This document shows, in pieces, positions 1 through 11,404 of a stretch of DNA of 64,000 nucleotides. Under the pieces are notes generated by a model. That model was given only the letters and a program-made list of their open reading frames with translations. It searched no databases and was not told the origin of the DNA. The DNA is from Manis javanica (lineage: Eukaryota; Chordata; Mammalia; Pholidota; Manidae). The stretch's first letter is position 1. Each line of letters opens with the position of its first letter. The translations under genes were made by a program, and so were the position numbers. The stretch spans positions 41,064,501-41,128,500 of the forward strand of contig NC_133163.1 of NCBI RefSeq assembly GCF_040802235.1. The letters run 5' to 3'.

Positions 1-229
1 TTTTTAATTGTTATAATTAACTGGGGAAATGTGATGCCATAATTACAGAACATTCCCACTTAAAAAAAACCCCTCAGGTGCAGAGTTGAACTAACCCTAT
101 TTGTCAATGCAGTGCACGTAATTATGCATCCATGCAAGGCCTATTATTTAAAAAATATTTCTCTTCTTGATTCCTTATGCCTACTTCTATTTTCTACATT
201 AGTCACCTCCTCCAATGTGCTTGATATGT

Positions 230-760
230 ATCCATATGTATGGATACTTATAAATCTACATTTTGTGTGTGTAAGATTACATTAGTACATTCCAGTATAG
301 ATATTGTTTTGTTTCTTGCCTTTGGGACATTATGCTTTTAAGATCTACCTCTGTTGCTCTGTGTGCACCAGATGCATTGTCTCTTACTACTGCACAATAG
401 TTCACAGTGTGACTCCCTTCCTCTCTATCATCTCTCATTAAGAACACTTAGGTGGTTTCACTCTAACAAGCAACACTGTGCTGAATATCTCTGTACAGTC
501 TTTCATGGATCTGTAAAAGAATTTCTCTAGGGTATGGATGCAGGAATAGGATTTCATGGCCAGATATACATATGCAATTTTTCTAAGTACTTGGGATCTA
601 CTCTTGCTGTCTGGGACAGCCAGGCCAGTTTGCTCCTTCACCAGCAGTACGTGGGACAATTTGTCTCCTCACATTTCCATTAATATTTGATGTATTTCTA
701 CTTTCTGATAATGGGCATAAAGTAGTATCTTGCTGTTTTAACAACATTGAGATTTTGATA
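230..760 (-). mobile_element. Old L1 fragment, ORF2 C-terminal/3' part (antisense)
   Basis: Read on the minus strand this resembles the last part of L1 ORF2. The plus strand shows the usual antisense wording of the L1 C-terminal region, such as the contexts around 'ctgcacaatagttcac' (about 392) and 'gtgctgaatatctctgtac' (about 477). No open frame of any length survives, so it is an old, heavily mutated copy. It probably belongs to the same insertion as 1145-1905. Subfamily was not assigned. Confidence 0.55.
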
Positions 761-829
761 TATTCTTTTGGGGGGAGGTCAAGAGTAATTTTGTATGAGG
801 GTAGTTACATTACATTAGGTAGGAGCATG

Positions 830-1140
830 CTGTGTCTTTGAGAATGGGGATGAGCATGGGTAGGGATGCTGAGCTGAAGGGGGTATTGGAGACAGATGTG
901 GATGTTCAGCTTAGTGTTTCATCAGCCCTCCCAGTGATTCTGTGAACTACACATACCCTTTAATAAACCCCTTTCTGCTTAAAGTAATTAAAGGGGATTC
1001 TCTTGTTGGCAAGTAAGAAGGCTGGTCTATATAGTAATTGGTACCATAAGTGGTTGCAAATCCTTAAGGAATAACATGGGAACCAAAGATTGGTTATTAA
1101 GATAGGTTTGGTTTAAAAGCAGTGATGATCTGGTTTTCAT
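830..1140 (+). mobile_element. LTR-like fragment with AATAAA signal
   Basis: This sits between two antisense L1 pieces and does not look like L1. It carries 'taataaaccc' near 960, then a T-rich stretch and an 'aagtaattaaag' context, as in the 3' part of many ERV LTRs. Family and exact ends are unknown. It may be an LTR piece inserted into the old L1. Confidence 0.3.
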
Positions 1141-1144
1141 TATA

Positions 1145-1905
1145 AGACAGGTCATCGCAGGATTTTATCCGTAGTCTTATTTTTCCATATACATTTTGTA
1201 AGAGATTTGATGAGAGCCTTAAGAATACTCTTGGAGTTTTATTAAAATCATATTGAATTTATAGAATGATTTTGGGATAATTGTTGGATAATTGGGATAA
1301 TTTTATAATGATTTTATCCATTGAACAACATGATACAGCTCTTTATTTGTACTTTCTTTTATGTCTTATAATATTTTAAGAATTTCTCCATGGAAGTTTT
1401 GTGGATTTTTGTTAGATCATTTCCATTTCTGGATGATGTTCATTTCTCATCTAGTCCAGTAACAATCCTGCCTTGACATCCAGGAAGTAATGAACTACAT
1501 TTTGTTAACCATTATAACCCCATTATATGAACCCTGTAAAATAGGAAAGGAATGGCAGAGGGAAAAAATAAGATTGTTTATTATATATATAAATACATGC
1601 TTTACAGGTTTTTTAATGCTTCTGTGGGTGATGCCTGGATTTCTAATGCATTTTCTAATCAGTTATTGCTGGTGTAAAGAAACAGTATGGGTTAAGGAAA
1701 CTTCCTACACTCTCTTACTAGTTGTATCAGTTTCCCAGTTGATTCAACTTTTTTTTATTTAGATGATCTTACCTTCAAATAATGACTATTTACTTTCTTC
1801 CCTTCCAATCTTTAAAGTCTGATTTTATTGACCTATTTCACTGACCAGGACTATAATATCATGTTGAACAGGCTCAGTGATAAAGTCTAGTCTTCTATAG
1901 CCTTA
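1145..1905 (-). mobile_element. Old L1 fragment, RT region of ORF2 (antisense)
   Basis: The plus strand carries the antisense of the L1 RT region. Near 1762-1890 it follows the usual order: antisense of the F-A-D-D neighbourhood, 'cttcccttccaatctt', then 'atatcatgttgaacagg'. Near 1310 it has the 'ttgaacaacatgatac' context. An internal stretch (about 1255-1310) repeats 'ggataatt' several times, which looks like a local duplication. No coding capacity remains. Confidence 0.65.
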
Positions 1906-3714
1906 CAGGGAATGCATACTAAAAGAAAGGTGACTTTGCAATCTGTGCTCCCCATTTGTTACTGCCACCCTCCCTGCACCCCGCCCATCCCTGCGCTGTA
2001 GCATTCTGCTTTTTTAAGAGCTGAGTCTCTCAGTTACAACCACTAGTCATTGGGATGTGTAGTGGGAGAGAGCGAGGGAAGCTGGGGGAGCCCAGGTCCT
2101 TCTCCAATGTTTGCACTTATTTCTCCCATCTCCCCTGGGCTCAGAGACTATACTCTTGTTGCCCACACTGATCTGGGCTTCTCTTTTTCTGCCTCAGGTT
2201 GAGACAGAGAAGGTAAGATTCATTCAGGGCTCTTCTTCTACACCCATGTTATCTTCTGTCTGTGCTCTTTGCTCCTTCTATCCCTAGGCTCTTGTTTCGT
2301 CTGAAACAGGCAACCTAGCCAACTTATAAATCTCCAGGTATTTCTCAGTTTTTCCAATAAGTTTTTTAGATCCCTCACTTTCCCACTTACTTCTGTGGCA
2401 TCTTTAGGATTGGGTTTAGAGTAGGGATTCAGAAAGTCCAAGTAACCTTTAAATCTTTGCTGTCTGGGACTGTTGTCTAAAAATGAAAAGAGATAAACTT
2501 GACTGACAATGTAATGAGGTAGCCACAACCTGCATGAACTACTGTGAAGCGTTATTTATGAAATACTGTGAAAGTCGGCCTAAAATTAGAAAGGGAACTA
2601 AGAGCTAGCCCAAACTTCTGTACACCTTGAGCTAAAAATAACATCTTAAACATCTTAATATCCCCAGTACCTTAAAATTTTCAACAGAAGCTAGTGTCAC
2701 AATCCTGAAAGGAAAATCCTTATCCTTTGCTTAGAATGAGAGTAACAGGGGAGGCAGGGACAGCTGAAGAAGAACATGCACTCATGTTCCGCTTTCAGAT
2801 GTCTAAACCTAACTTTTAGTCTCTGGAGCTAGAGATTGTGAAGTTGGGTAAGAGAAGGAGGGAAGGTGGCAACAGGCAAATCATGGCACCAAAAAACTGT
2901 GGCCCTAGATCTTTACTCTTGAACACCAAAGACTGAGACATATTCACCGGGAAAAGGAAACACATGGATGAAAGAGAATTTAAAATAAACCCAGAGCAAA
3001 GCTTTGGACTGCCCATCTCATGCCTCTTGCTTCTTCCCCATGATATTCCCTAATAGGGAATTAGTACTTCTCAAAGGTAAACAGTAACTGGCAAAGTACT
3101 GACATTGGAACTGTGCAGATATTAAGAATACGTGGAGCAGAGGAAAGGAACATAAAAGACAGATAAAAGAGGCATCACAAAGAGGAAGTTTTTAAAATAA
3201 AGACATAATTGAGGAAGCACTTCATTATCTCAAAATAATTATAAATAACAGTCCATTCCTCACAAAGACTTTCGCTGTTTGAGTCCTTCACTGTATGTGA
3301 CTCAGGTCAGTTCGTTCGTTCTTGATCCACAGCTACCCAGGGAAAATGCCTCCCTCGCCTTGCTCTTGGTCAGGGCCTTGCCATCTCCCATTCTCAGCCT
3401 TTCTGCTCTTTCCCAGGCTGTTTTGTTTTTCCCAGGCATGAGCAAGCCACCAGGCTGACACATTCCCCAGCTGCAGAATGTATCAGACACTTGAAAGGTT
3501 TAAGTGATGCTCACCTCCCACTTTTCCCATCAAATTCTCTTTTGGAAGTGGAAAAGCTACCAAGTAAATATAATGTATGAAAAGAAAATATTATGTGTAA
3601 AATTCGATTTTATGTAGGCAAAATATAACCATACTTGTGTAGTTTCCAAAACCAAAAGGATGCTTATATAACTAGAAGCAAAAAGGTATTTTTTTCAATT
3701 GAATTAAGATTTTT
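1906..3714. other. Unassigned sequence, no supported gene
   Basis: The stretch is mixed in composition, with a pyrimidine-rich part at 1960-2320. The longest open frames are under 100 codons, overlap on opposite strands and show no recognisable domain. I see no RNA gene, CpG island or clear repeat. Confidence 0.4.
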
Positions 3715-3975
3715 TTAACTTGTGGTTGGTAAAATATACATAGTATTTACTATTTTAACCATTTTTAAGTGTACAGTTCAGTAATATTAGGTACATTTCC
3801 ATTGTTGTACAATTGTTGCCCATCTCCAGAAATTTTTCTGCTTTCCAAACAGAAATTCTGCCCATGACTAACTCCTAATTTCCTCTTCCCTTCAACTCCT
3901 GGTAACCACCATTCTACTTTCTGCTCAATGAATTCAGCTATTTTAGGTCCCTCATGTAAGTGGAAACATTTAGCA
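3715..3975 (-). mobile_element. Old L1-type UTR-like fragment
   Basis: The order is 'aagtgtacagttcagta' (about 3767), 'catttccattgttgtac', 'ccatctccagaa', 'cctggtaaccaccattc' and a closing 'catgtaagtggaa'. This is the familiar order of a high-copy old mammalian repeat usually attributed to L1 UTR sequence. Orientation and subfamily are uncertain. Confidence 0.45.
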
Positions 3976-6711
3976 CTCTTAAAATCAAGTAAATCGCATT
4001 TTGTCTACTAATCTCTACTTTGTGCATTCAACATTCTTCTTATTCTCCAACCTGATTAGAGAGAGGTTTAAGTCATAACTGGTTGGATATAACCAGGCTA
4101 CACTGGATTTTCCTTATACCAATGAGCAAGTCTCCCTGAGGCTTAAATGAACTAGTACTAGAGAAAATGTATTCTGGATGGAGAAACATAACTGAAGGAG
4201 AAAGTGAGAGAGCAAAAGAATCACAGGAAAGACTCAACTGACAGGAGTCAGTGAGTTGGTGTGGGTTTTAGTTCAATCAATCAGTAAGGGTACCAGCTGG
4301 CTTGAAACTGGGTGGGGGCGCTGGACATGTCTGTCCTGGACTGGGATACAAGGTAAGGCATTTGGCTTTGGTTCACTCTATAAGCACACTCATAATTCAG
4401 AGAAAGAAAACAGAGTCAAGCATTTATTTTGATTCTTGGTTAGAAAACTTTCAAATGCTGTAATTGTTAGGAAACAGTAAGATATTTCTGACCACTAATA
4501 TTGATTCACCAGCTTTTCATAACAGATAAAGACCACACACTTAATTATTATTCCAGGTGGCCCTTCCTAATTTAGAACTTTGAAAGGCACCATCCACTAA
4601 TCATCAATTATTTAATGAATCTCTGTTATGTTTTAGGCGCTGTTCTGGGTACTCGGGTAAAAAGATACTACATTCAAAAGGCTCCTAAGGGAATAGTTGA
4701 TAGGTAGGTAGGTAGGTAAGATGGGAACAAGAGGGAGGAAAAGAGAAAGAGAGAGTGACAGAGAAAATGAAAAACAATGTGACGAACTAAAAAATCTGGG
4801 TAAAGAATAAATAAGAGTTCTTTGTACTATTCTTATAACTTTAAGTTCAAAATTACTTTTTAAAGGTGTTACAAAAAGAATAAGAACATACAAGTGATCA
4901 TAACTGGTTCATTGAGAAAGTTATGTTATTAAAGCCTACCCTTATTTTTTTAAAGAAATAATTCCACATAATATTCACAGGTATTCAGAGGAAAATGGTG
5001 TTCCATGGTAACAAATATGCAAAATATATCCTGTGCTCCTCTGCTAGACAGTGTAGTATATGTTTTAGCATATTCACGGCTCAGAGAAGTCCCCTAGGAA
5101 AGCCAACTACTTTATTCTGCTTAACATAGGATATCCCAATTTTATTAACATACACTAAAACAGATTTCAGAAACGCCATTTTAAGATAAGGAACTCAATT
5201 TGCAAACATTCAAATTCACCGAGAAGGAATCTACTTGCAATACTGCATATGTTGCTGATTTTCCACAGACATAGTTCAAGATGATTCTCAGATGCCTTTG
5301 TGTGCAGGTATAAACATGTGATTCCCCCCTTTAATTAGAAACTCTTACCCTTAATGTGGTATTTATTGAATCTCATGCTGAGATAAATGTTGTTTATGCA
5401 ATTTCTCAGGACTAATTGCTGAGTTTTTAGAACAGTCTTTCACTAAGTTCTAATGAGTACAATTAGATGAACCACTAAGATAAAGCAAATTATAAACCTG
5501 TTGTGAATCAGCTGATCTTGAAGTACCCGTGGTAAAAATGAAAGATGGTAGGCCTTCTGCCTGAGAGGTTATCCAGGTAAACTCCTTGTTCTCCTTGAGG
5601 CTTTCCTCAGAATTCCCCAAGAGTAGAAGGTAATTTCAGAAATGTAACATTAGGTTTTTCTCTACATCAATAATAAAACCCCTGTTACATGATCTTTCAC
5701 TGTATGTTTCTTTAGTAGAAAAAGGTTACATATGAATATTTTGGAAAGTTCTAAGAAGTAGTTAAGAACAATTTTTTTTCATAAAAAAATTTTTTCAATA
5801 AAAGTCTCAAATAAGATGTTTTATTTCTTACTTGACAAGAACACACCTGCAAGCAAAATCAGAGAAGGCTAATTTTTAAAGTTTATAAATTAAATATTCA
5901 GATTAATTTCATATGTATTATTGATATAACTCCAATATACTGCTTCCTTCTGTATTTGTATTTAGGGCAAACAACCAAACAATACCTCATCAAAGATAGA
6001 AATACTAACTCAGTTTTATAAGGAATAAAATGAACTGTCACCAAATGATATGTAATTACTAATAATTATAAAAGGATTTCCTAACAAATGCAGTTTTTTT
6101 CATAATCATACCTGTAAATTCTTAGAGCACAGTGACTCTAAAAGAGCAGGTACTATCTAAATAATACATCAGTTCTTATTCAAATAATTGGCTAACTTGC
6201 TAAAAAAAGTGCATTGATGTGAAAGATGATATTATTAAGCAGATAAATGCAAGAAAAAGATATAATGCCAAATAGACAAAGCTTCAAAATGTCAGACTGT
6301 CATTTTTCAATGATATTCCTAGTTGGCTTATTTCTTCACAGTTCTTTACAACTATGCTCAGTACACTGTTTAAATTGTCATCTAACTGTTAATTAATTAT
6401 TTTGGTTTCTCTGACTAACCTTGTGCCTTGGATTATGTGAAATAAAAGGAAAGGAAAGAAAAGCAGAAAGACTAAATGCAGAGAAACAAAGAACCCAACA
6501 TCCGCTGCTCACCCAAGTGACAGTTTCTGTGCTAAAATATAAGATAAATATTTATTTGTCATGTTGCATTGTCATGTGGAAAATGCTCATTGCTTTTTTC
6601 CTTGGTTATACTGAAGGTAGAGAAAATTAGTTTTAATTATTTACAAGAGAACCACAAGTTAGAGTTTAGCTCCATTCATCAATCACTTATCATTTATTCA
6701 TTCATTTAATT
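3976..6711. other. AT-rich intergenic sequence, mostly unassigned
   Basis: No gene or complete repeat is recognised. A short piece near 4590-4690 resembles the 3' end of L2 or MIR in antisense ('aggcgctgttctgggtactcgg'-type wording). A purine-rich, simple-sequence stretch (GGTA units, then GAGA-rich) lies at 4700-4770. The 86-codon minus-strand frame over that stretch is low-complexity (S-L repeats) and unlikely to be real. Confidence 0.4.
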
Positions 6712-6914
6712 CAGGGATTTCTAAACTACAGTCCATGGGCCAGCCACTAGCTTTTATAAATATTTACTGGAACAAAGTCATGCCTACTCATTATATTCCC
6801 TATGGCTGCTTTCAGACCAATACAGCAAAGGTGAGTAATTTTAACACTTTATGGTCCACAAAGGCTAAAATATTTATTACCAGGCCCTTTACAGAAAAAT
6901 TTTGCTGAGCCCTG
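6712..6914 (-). mobile_element. Non-autonomous hAT-type DNA transposon (MER/Charlie-like)
   Basis: This is a 203-bp unit that starts with 'cagggatttctaaac' and ends with 'ttttgctgagccctg', so its ends are imperfect inverted repeats. It is flanked by 'atttaatt' (6704-6711) and 'atttaatc' (6915-6922), an 8-bp duplication with one mismatch, as expected for hAT transposition. Internal wording ('ggtccacaaaggctaaaatattt') matches the antisense of the element at 48755-48969. Subfamily was not assigned. Confidence 0.8.
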
Positions 6915-6999
6915 ATTTAATCAGGCCTTTAGTCATTTGTTATTGTTTAACTGTGTTTTACAGAGTCAAACAGACATTGGTCTTAATGCCAAGGCTACA

Positions 7000-7680
7000 G
7001 CAATGACCACTCATCTGTGGCCTCTGCACCCTTGGTGTTTATATGCTAGTGTAGGAGACAAACAGCAATGACGTCAACAGTGTGACCAAATCTAGAACAG
7101 AGAAGACACAGCAAATTATGGGAACACAGATCACAAGCACCACACCTGGAATGGAGAAACGGAGAACGGTACAATAAGGGTGATCCTAGAAGGAAATGAT
7201 GTCTAAGCTGAACTCTGAAGGGTAAATAAGAGTTGGTCAGGAAAGTAACTCCCGGTGGGAGTGTCGGGGTGGAGAAGTAAGGAGTCTGAGGTAGGATGTG
7301 AATGTTGCAAGGAGAAAGACACATTCTGAGTCTTAGGGAGAGAAGCAAGTATGGCATAAGTATGTCCAGTCTGTTCAGAGCAACAAATTCCAGGGAGAAG
7401 CAGGAAAAATAAAAGTAGAAAACAGTCAGAATCCAAATTATGCTGAATCTTAGAAGTATATTCTAAGGAAAATGGAAAGCCATTGAAGGATGGGAGAGAT
7501 ATAATCATATTTATATTTCAGGATGACCACTTAGACTTCAGTATGGAGTTTGGAGGAGAGAAAGGCTAGAGTCAGAAATAACAGGTAAGCAGCTGTTGTA
7601 GGGATGGAAATGGTATACTGAAAATGGCCAAGTGAGGAGATCGGTAAATCCTCTCCCTAAAAGGCAACTGTAAAGCTGAA
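7000..7680 (-). mobile_element. L2 LINE fragment (antisense)
   Basis: The plus strand carries diverged antisense L2 wording in the expected order: 'aagagttggtcaggaaagtaac' near 7229, 'gaaaatggaaagccattgaagg' near 7469, then 'aggatgaccacttagacttcagtatgga'. The same order is seen in the better L2 copy at 55885-56632. No open reading frame survives. Confidence 0.6.
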
Positions 7681-8344
7681 TGAAATTGGCAACAAAAAAC
7701 AAGTCATTTTTCAATAATTTGTAAATGAACAAAAGCATGCAACAATCTGGGAAAACAGTAACTTCCCAGGTGGGACCTTGGAAACTGGTAGTGCTCTGGA
7801 CATGGGCTGCTCCCATCCCACCCAAGGATATTTTGACTAAAAGCTCAGTTGACAGGAGATATTCCAGGGCAGGGCAGGTTGTAAGGATCAGCAGCTGCTC
7901 CCTGACTGGTGAAGGGGTTTGCCCAGTTTGGTGTAGTGGGAAAAACCTACATGCAATGTTGTTTGTTGGTAGAAGTGACGATCACAACAGTAGCTGAGTA
8001 GGGAAGTTCATAGCCCCACTAGCCTGGGCTTGCAGTCATTAATGGACAAGGCATATTTCTTGATAGACTATGTGCATGTACAGCAGATACTAGAGAGAAC
8101 TCAAACCAGTTACACATACCTGGTCGACTCTGAAGCTGATCACATGTGCATAGGAGACACAAAGGGCCTTGCAAAAAGTAAAAGCCTGGGCATACTTGAA
8201 AATGGCATGAACTTTACATGCCACCCCTCTTATCCACATACGTATTTATCACAGAAGACTTACTGGCTAGAAGTGGTTGAGCACAACCTCTATCCGACCT
8301 ATGTTCTGTCCCAAACAGTGCAGATACAGGGTGAGTTCAATTGA
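7681..8344 (+). mobile_element. Possible old L1 5' region
   Basis: This GC-richer stretch lies directly upstream of clearer old-L1 sequence at 8345-8640 and has the composition of an L1 5'UTR. It holds a 104-codon frame (8030-8344) with no recognisable domain. I do not call it a gene. Assignment to L1 is inferred mainly from position. Confidence 0.3.
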
Positions 8345-8640
8345 AAATAAAAACAAGAATATTTAAAAAAATCAAAAACACTAAGAGACATCAGCATACA
8401 CCACAGGGGAGACAGGGTTCACAGACCTAGCCAGGAAAATTACTAAGCAAACAAATAAATAAACAGAACCTCGACAACAATCTTCAGGGGTAAGAAACCT
8501 CAGAATCTAGATTTTCTTTAATATATTATCTAAAATGTCCATATTTCAACAAAAACTACTACACACACAAAGAAACAGGGAAGGGTGACCAATATTCAGG
8601 AAGTAAAGCAATTAAAAACTTGTCGCAGGTAATTGAGTCA
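8345..8640 (+). mobile_element. Old L1 fragment
   Basis: The 'tatattatctaaaatgtcc' context near 8522, followed by 'caacaaaaactac' and 'caaagaaacagggaag', is typical of the 5' region of old mammalian L1 elements. It is A-rich and has no open frame. Confidence 0.5.
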
Positions 8641-8644
8641 CGTG

Positions 8645-9035
8645 CAGCTCCCATCCTCCAAGAAGCAGACCAAGAGGAATCAGACTAGCAAGACATGCAC
8701 TGGAGGAAATATTTGTGAAGGATCAAGGGGGAAGGGAGCAGAAATAGGCAGAGAGAAACTTCAGACCACAGTGCACACCTCAGACAAAAAATACAAGAGA
8801 CGGGAAGGGAGGACTGGGTGGGAAGACCCTAAATTGTAGTGCTGAGAAAGTCTTGAGCAAAGGAGGCCTGCTAGAGGGTGCACTGGGCCGGCTCAGCTCT
8901 GGTACCCAACTATACCTAGTTATTGGCTGCAGCAACCCAGAAGTGTGGCCTCAGTGTGACTGAAGGTGGAGGAACTCAGACATGGAAACTTCTGGCTTCT
9001 TTACACCCATTCCAGCACACCCACTTCTATCAGTT
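8645..9035 (+). mobile_element. Unnamed interspersed repeat, copy 1 (LTR-like)
   Basis: It starts with 'cctccaagaagcagacc' and continues with a purine-rich body, 'gaaagtcttg', a 'ggtacccaac' element and 'gaagtgtggcctcagtg'. A second diverged copy starts the same way at about 16840 on the same strand. The family looks like an old LTR or similar high-copy repeat; I could not name it. Confidence 0.55.
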
Positions 9036-9088
9036 TTGCTCTCCTCTTCTGCTTGCCAGGCTTTCCATCTGATCTGGCTTAAGCCGTC

Positions 9089-9423
9089 TGTCTTACCTGA
9101 GGGTTTCAGCCCCAGACAAGTTCACTATGGATTCAGTAAGACCAAGAAATAACAACAGAACATTCTTGGGATAAAAGGGTTGATACCTGGCATTATTCTT
9201 ATGGTGGTAGGTCGAGCACTAGAATCACGTCCACACCCAGCAGTCTGCAGGTCTGTAACCTGCCTCTACCTCCACCCAGAGCTCTAGGCAGAGTTCTTTA
9301 TATAGCGACTCAGTCAATAATAGCTCATTGCCTACGGGTGTGGAAGCAGTGGGCCAGTCACATCATCAAGTAGTTTAGGGTCAGGTGAGGATGCTGGCCA
9401 TAGGAAATTACATTTTCCCCACA
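9089..9423 (-). mobile_element. ERV LTR, inverted solo copy
   Basis: The reverse complement of this segment aligns end to end with the two LTRs at 10081-10421 and 16134-16485, starting TG and ending CA. On its own strand it keeps a TATA-like 'tatataaag' (plus-strand 'ctttatata' near 9297), but the AATAAA signal found in the other two LTRs is mutated. It is clearly more diverged than they are from each other. Like the 3' LTR it has a 'ttacagacctgcagactg' segment that is reduced in the 5' LTR. It is most simply a separate solo LTR of the same family. The flanking 5-mers (ccgtc, ccacc) match at only 3 of 5 positions. Confidence 0.85.
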
Positions 9424-10080
9424 CCACCAAAATCTTGATCTAGACTTCTCAAAGCCACCCTAACAGTGAGTTTGCCTGATCCCCTTGGGCCTCACCAGGA
9501 TATTAAATTATGTGTCCTGAGTGAGAGACCCAAAGTCAAGGAATTCTTGCTTAATCGTTCTTGTGTTCCAACCCTCTTGAGCCAGGACAAGATGATATAC
9601 CCCTCATTCTTCATGGTACATACTAACTCTTCTCTTTCAGGGTGCTATTTCTTCCTTCCCTTTTCTGACCCTACACATCCCAGACAGGTTATCTGGAAAT
9701 TTAACCCTAGTTACCATTCTGGCAGCCAGGAGAGGAGATGGGAGCAGCTCTTGAGGAAAGCACCTGTTGCCTTGCAAGGGAAAGCCCTCTGCAGCACCTT
9801 CTGGCAGAAGGTGACAGTTCCCTTCTAGGGAAGGGTGGGACATGTCTGCAAGCCCTGAGCATTTTGAAAACTACGGTTTTGAAAACTTAGGCCCTGCTCC
9901 TAGATGAGAGTCCTGCCTTGTCTGAGCATTTAAACAGCTCTGAGACTCTGTGACTCACAACTGCTCTCTGCCAATCAGCTATTTTTACTCTTCCATTTTA
10001 GAAGATAAAGATCTCTTCTTAAGCTGTCAAAGTGGCCCTCTGTCTCAAACTTAGCTTTTAACAGTTTTCTAACTGCCCTC
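9424..10080. other. Spacer between inverted LTR and provirus
   Basis: Unique-looking sequence holding a 120-codon open frame on the plus strand (9466-9828) with no domain, signal peptide or homology I recognise. The frame could be chance or a relic of another retroelement. The last five bases (ccctc) are part of the probable target-site duplication of the provirus. Confidence 0.4.
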
Positions 10081-10421
10081 TGTGGATAAAGTGAAGGTTC
10101 TTATGGCCAGGATCCTCACCTGAACCTAAACTACTTGATGATGTAACTGGCCTGTTGCTAGGCTACTGCTCCCACACCCATAGACAATTAGCTATTATTG
10201 ACTGAGTTACTATGTAAAGAGCTCTGCCCAGTGCTCTGGGCAGAGGCAGAGATGGAGGACTTGCACAATGCTGGATGCAGATGTAATTCTAGTGCTTGAC
10301 CTATCACAGAGAGAACAAGCCAGGTAATAAACCCTTTCACCCCAAGAACATTCCATTGTCATTCCTCATCTCACTGAATCCATAGTGAACTTGCCCAGGG
10401 CTGAAATCCATTGGCAAAACA
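10081..10421 (+). mobile_element. 5' LTR of the provirus
   Basis: This 341-bp LTR runs from TG to CA, ending '...ggcaaaaca'. It contains a TATA-like 'tatgtaaa' at 10211-10218 and AATAAA at 10326-10331, giving a short U3, R and U5. It lacks about 15 bp present in the 3' LTR near 'acagacctgcagac'. Sequence after the end (attagcaac...) does not start with the TGG expected of a primer-binding site. Confidence 0.9.
10326..10331 (+). promoter_or_regulatory. Polyadenylation signal in 5' LTR
   Basis: AATAAA lies in the same context (gtaataaacc) as in the 3' LTR. It is degraded in the inverted LTR at 9089-9423. Confidence 0.6.
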
Positions 10422-10863
10422 ATTAGCAACATCAGCAGGATTCACTATTAACCAAGGAAAAGAACAGGCTGCCCTCATGGGAGGGGTGCTTTAGTGGGAT
10501 GCCCCTATGAATGGGGAAACAGTTGATGGTCCCCCAGTGGGTATGTGGTCTGACGTGGCTTGCCTTCAGGAGGGCTGGGCTCCACCCCAGGACTGGAGGC
10601 AGGTAGAAGTGATACCTGAGGCAACAGGGGGGCCCTTGGTATGTAGTAAGTAGGTCCTTTGAAAAACAGAGTGCCCATTAGGTAGCAGGGACTGTGGGTT
10701 GGCTGCTTCTCACAGTATTAAAAAAGTCTACAGATGAGAAGAACATGCTCCTGAAAGAGACACAAGAAATGGCAGCCCCGAGAATGCTAGCTGCAAACTG
10801 CTGTGGATTCATTGAAGAATGAAATGGCATTGATATGAGAAGAGGCAGCACAAGAACACTGGC

Positions 10864-11230
10864 TGCAAGGTGCTGTTGAGGAAGTAGAAAAATTTGTTGG
10901 TAACTGAAATGGCATCACTACGAGGTACTGTGGAAGAGGTAAAGGCCATGAAGGAAAAGGACAGACCCCTGCAAAAACCACAAAAGGCAGTGAGAGAACA
11001 TGAGCTGCAAGGTCCAGTGAAGGAGGTAGAAGATTCCTTACAGAATGAGACAGCAGCACTGCCAGGTGCTCTGAAGGAGGAAAAGGCCATAGAGGAAAAT
11101 GATGTACCCCTGAGGGAAGCACAGGGTGGCACGAGATGGCCAGCTGCGAGGTACTGAGGTGAAGGTAAGAGAGCTGCTGAAGACTGAGCTGGCATTGCTG
11201 CGAGGCACAGTAGAAAGGTAAAGGATGTAG
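10864..11230 (+). repeat. Tandem repeat of about 138 bp within gag
   Basis: Two full units and one partial unit each start with 'gctgc[ag]aggt' (10863, about 11004 and about 11143). Each continues through a 'gaggaagtagaa'-like stretch, a 'gatggcatcactacgaggt'-like stretch and a 'gaaggccat' stretch. A weaker partial unit precedes them at about 10791. The units encode similar acidic and basic heptads, so the repeat lengthens the coiled coil. Units are clearly diverged from one another. Confidence 0.7.
10897..11030 (+). repeat. Left arm of gag inverted repeat
   Basis: The reverse complement of this segment recurs at 11405-11539 with roughly 93% identity by eye. The outer 80 bp differ at about one position. 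The arm overlaps the first full tandem unit of gag and the start of the second. Confidence 0.85.
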
Positions 11231-11404
11231 CAGAGGAGGCACTCGGGGGAGGGGAGAGAAAGGTGCCATCAGCCCCGGAAATGGAGGAGCTGGAAAGGTG
11301 AAGGGGTGGTGTCAGGGGCACTGACCCATCCTCTATTAAAAGCATGCCTAGTGGTTGTAAAGAAAATAAAGACACAGCAGCCAAGGGTTCCCCACATGAG
11401 GTCT

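Noticed and set aside
1490-1762. 90-codon membrane-like frame
   Set aside because: It is the antisense of an old L1 RT region; the hydrophobic look comes from T-rich antisense codons.
4633-4893. Minus-strand frame with S-L-S-L repeats
   Set aside because: Low-complexity product of a GAGA-rich simple sequence.
10422-10440. tRNA primer-binding site after the 5' LTR
   Set aside because: The sequence after the LTR end does not begin with TGG and matches no tRNA 3' end that I can recognise.
10787-11384. Long minus-strand frames (160 and 191 codons) over the gag region
   Set aside because: They are the antisense of tandem gag units, which keeps them open by repetition. They end without relation to any promoter or domain.
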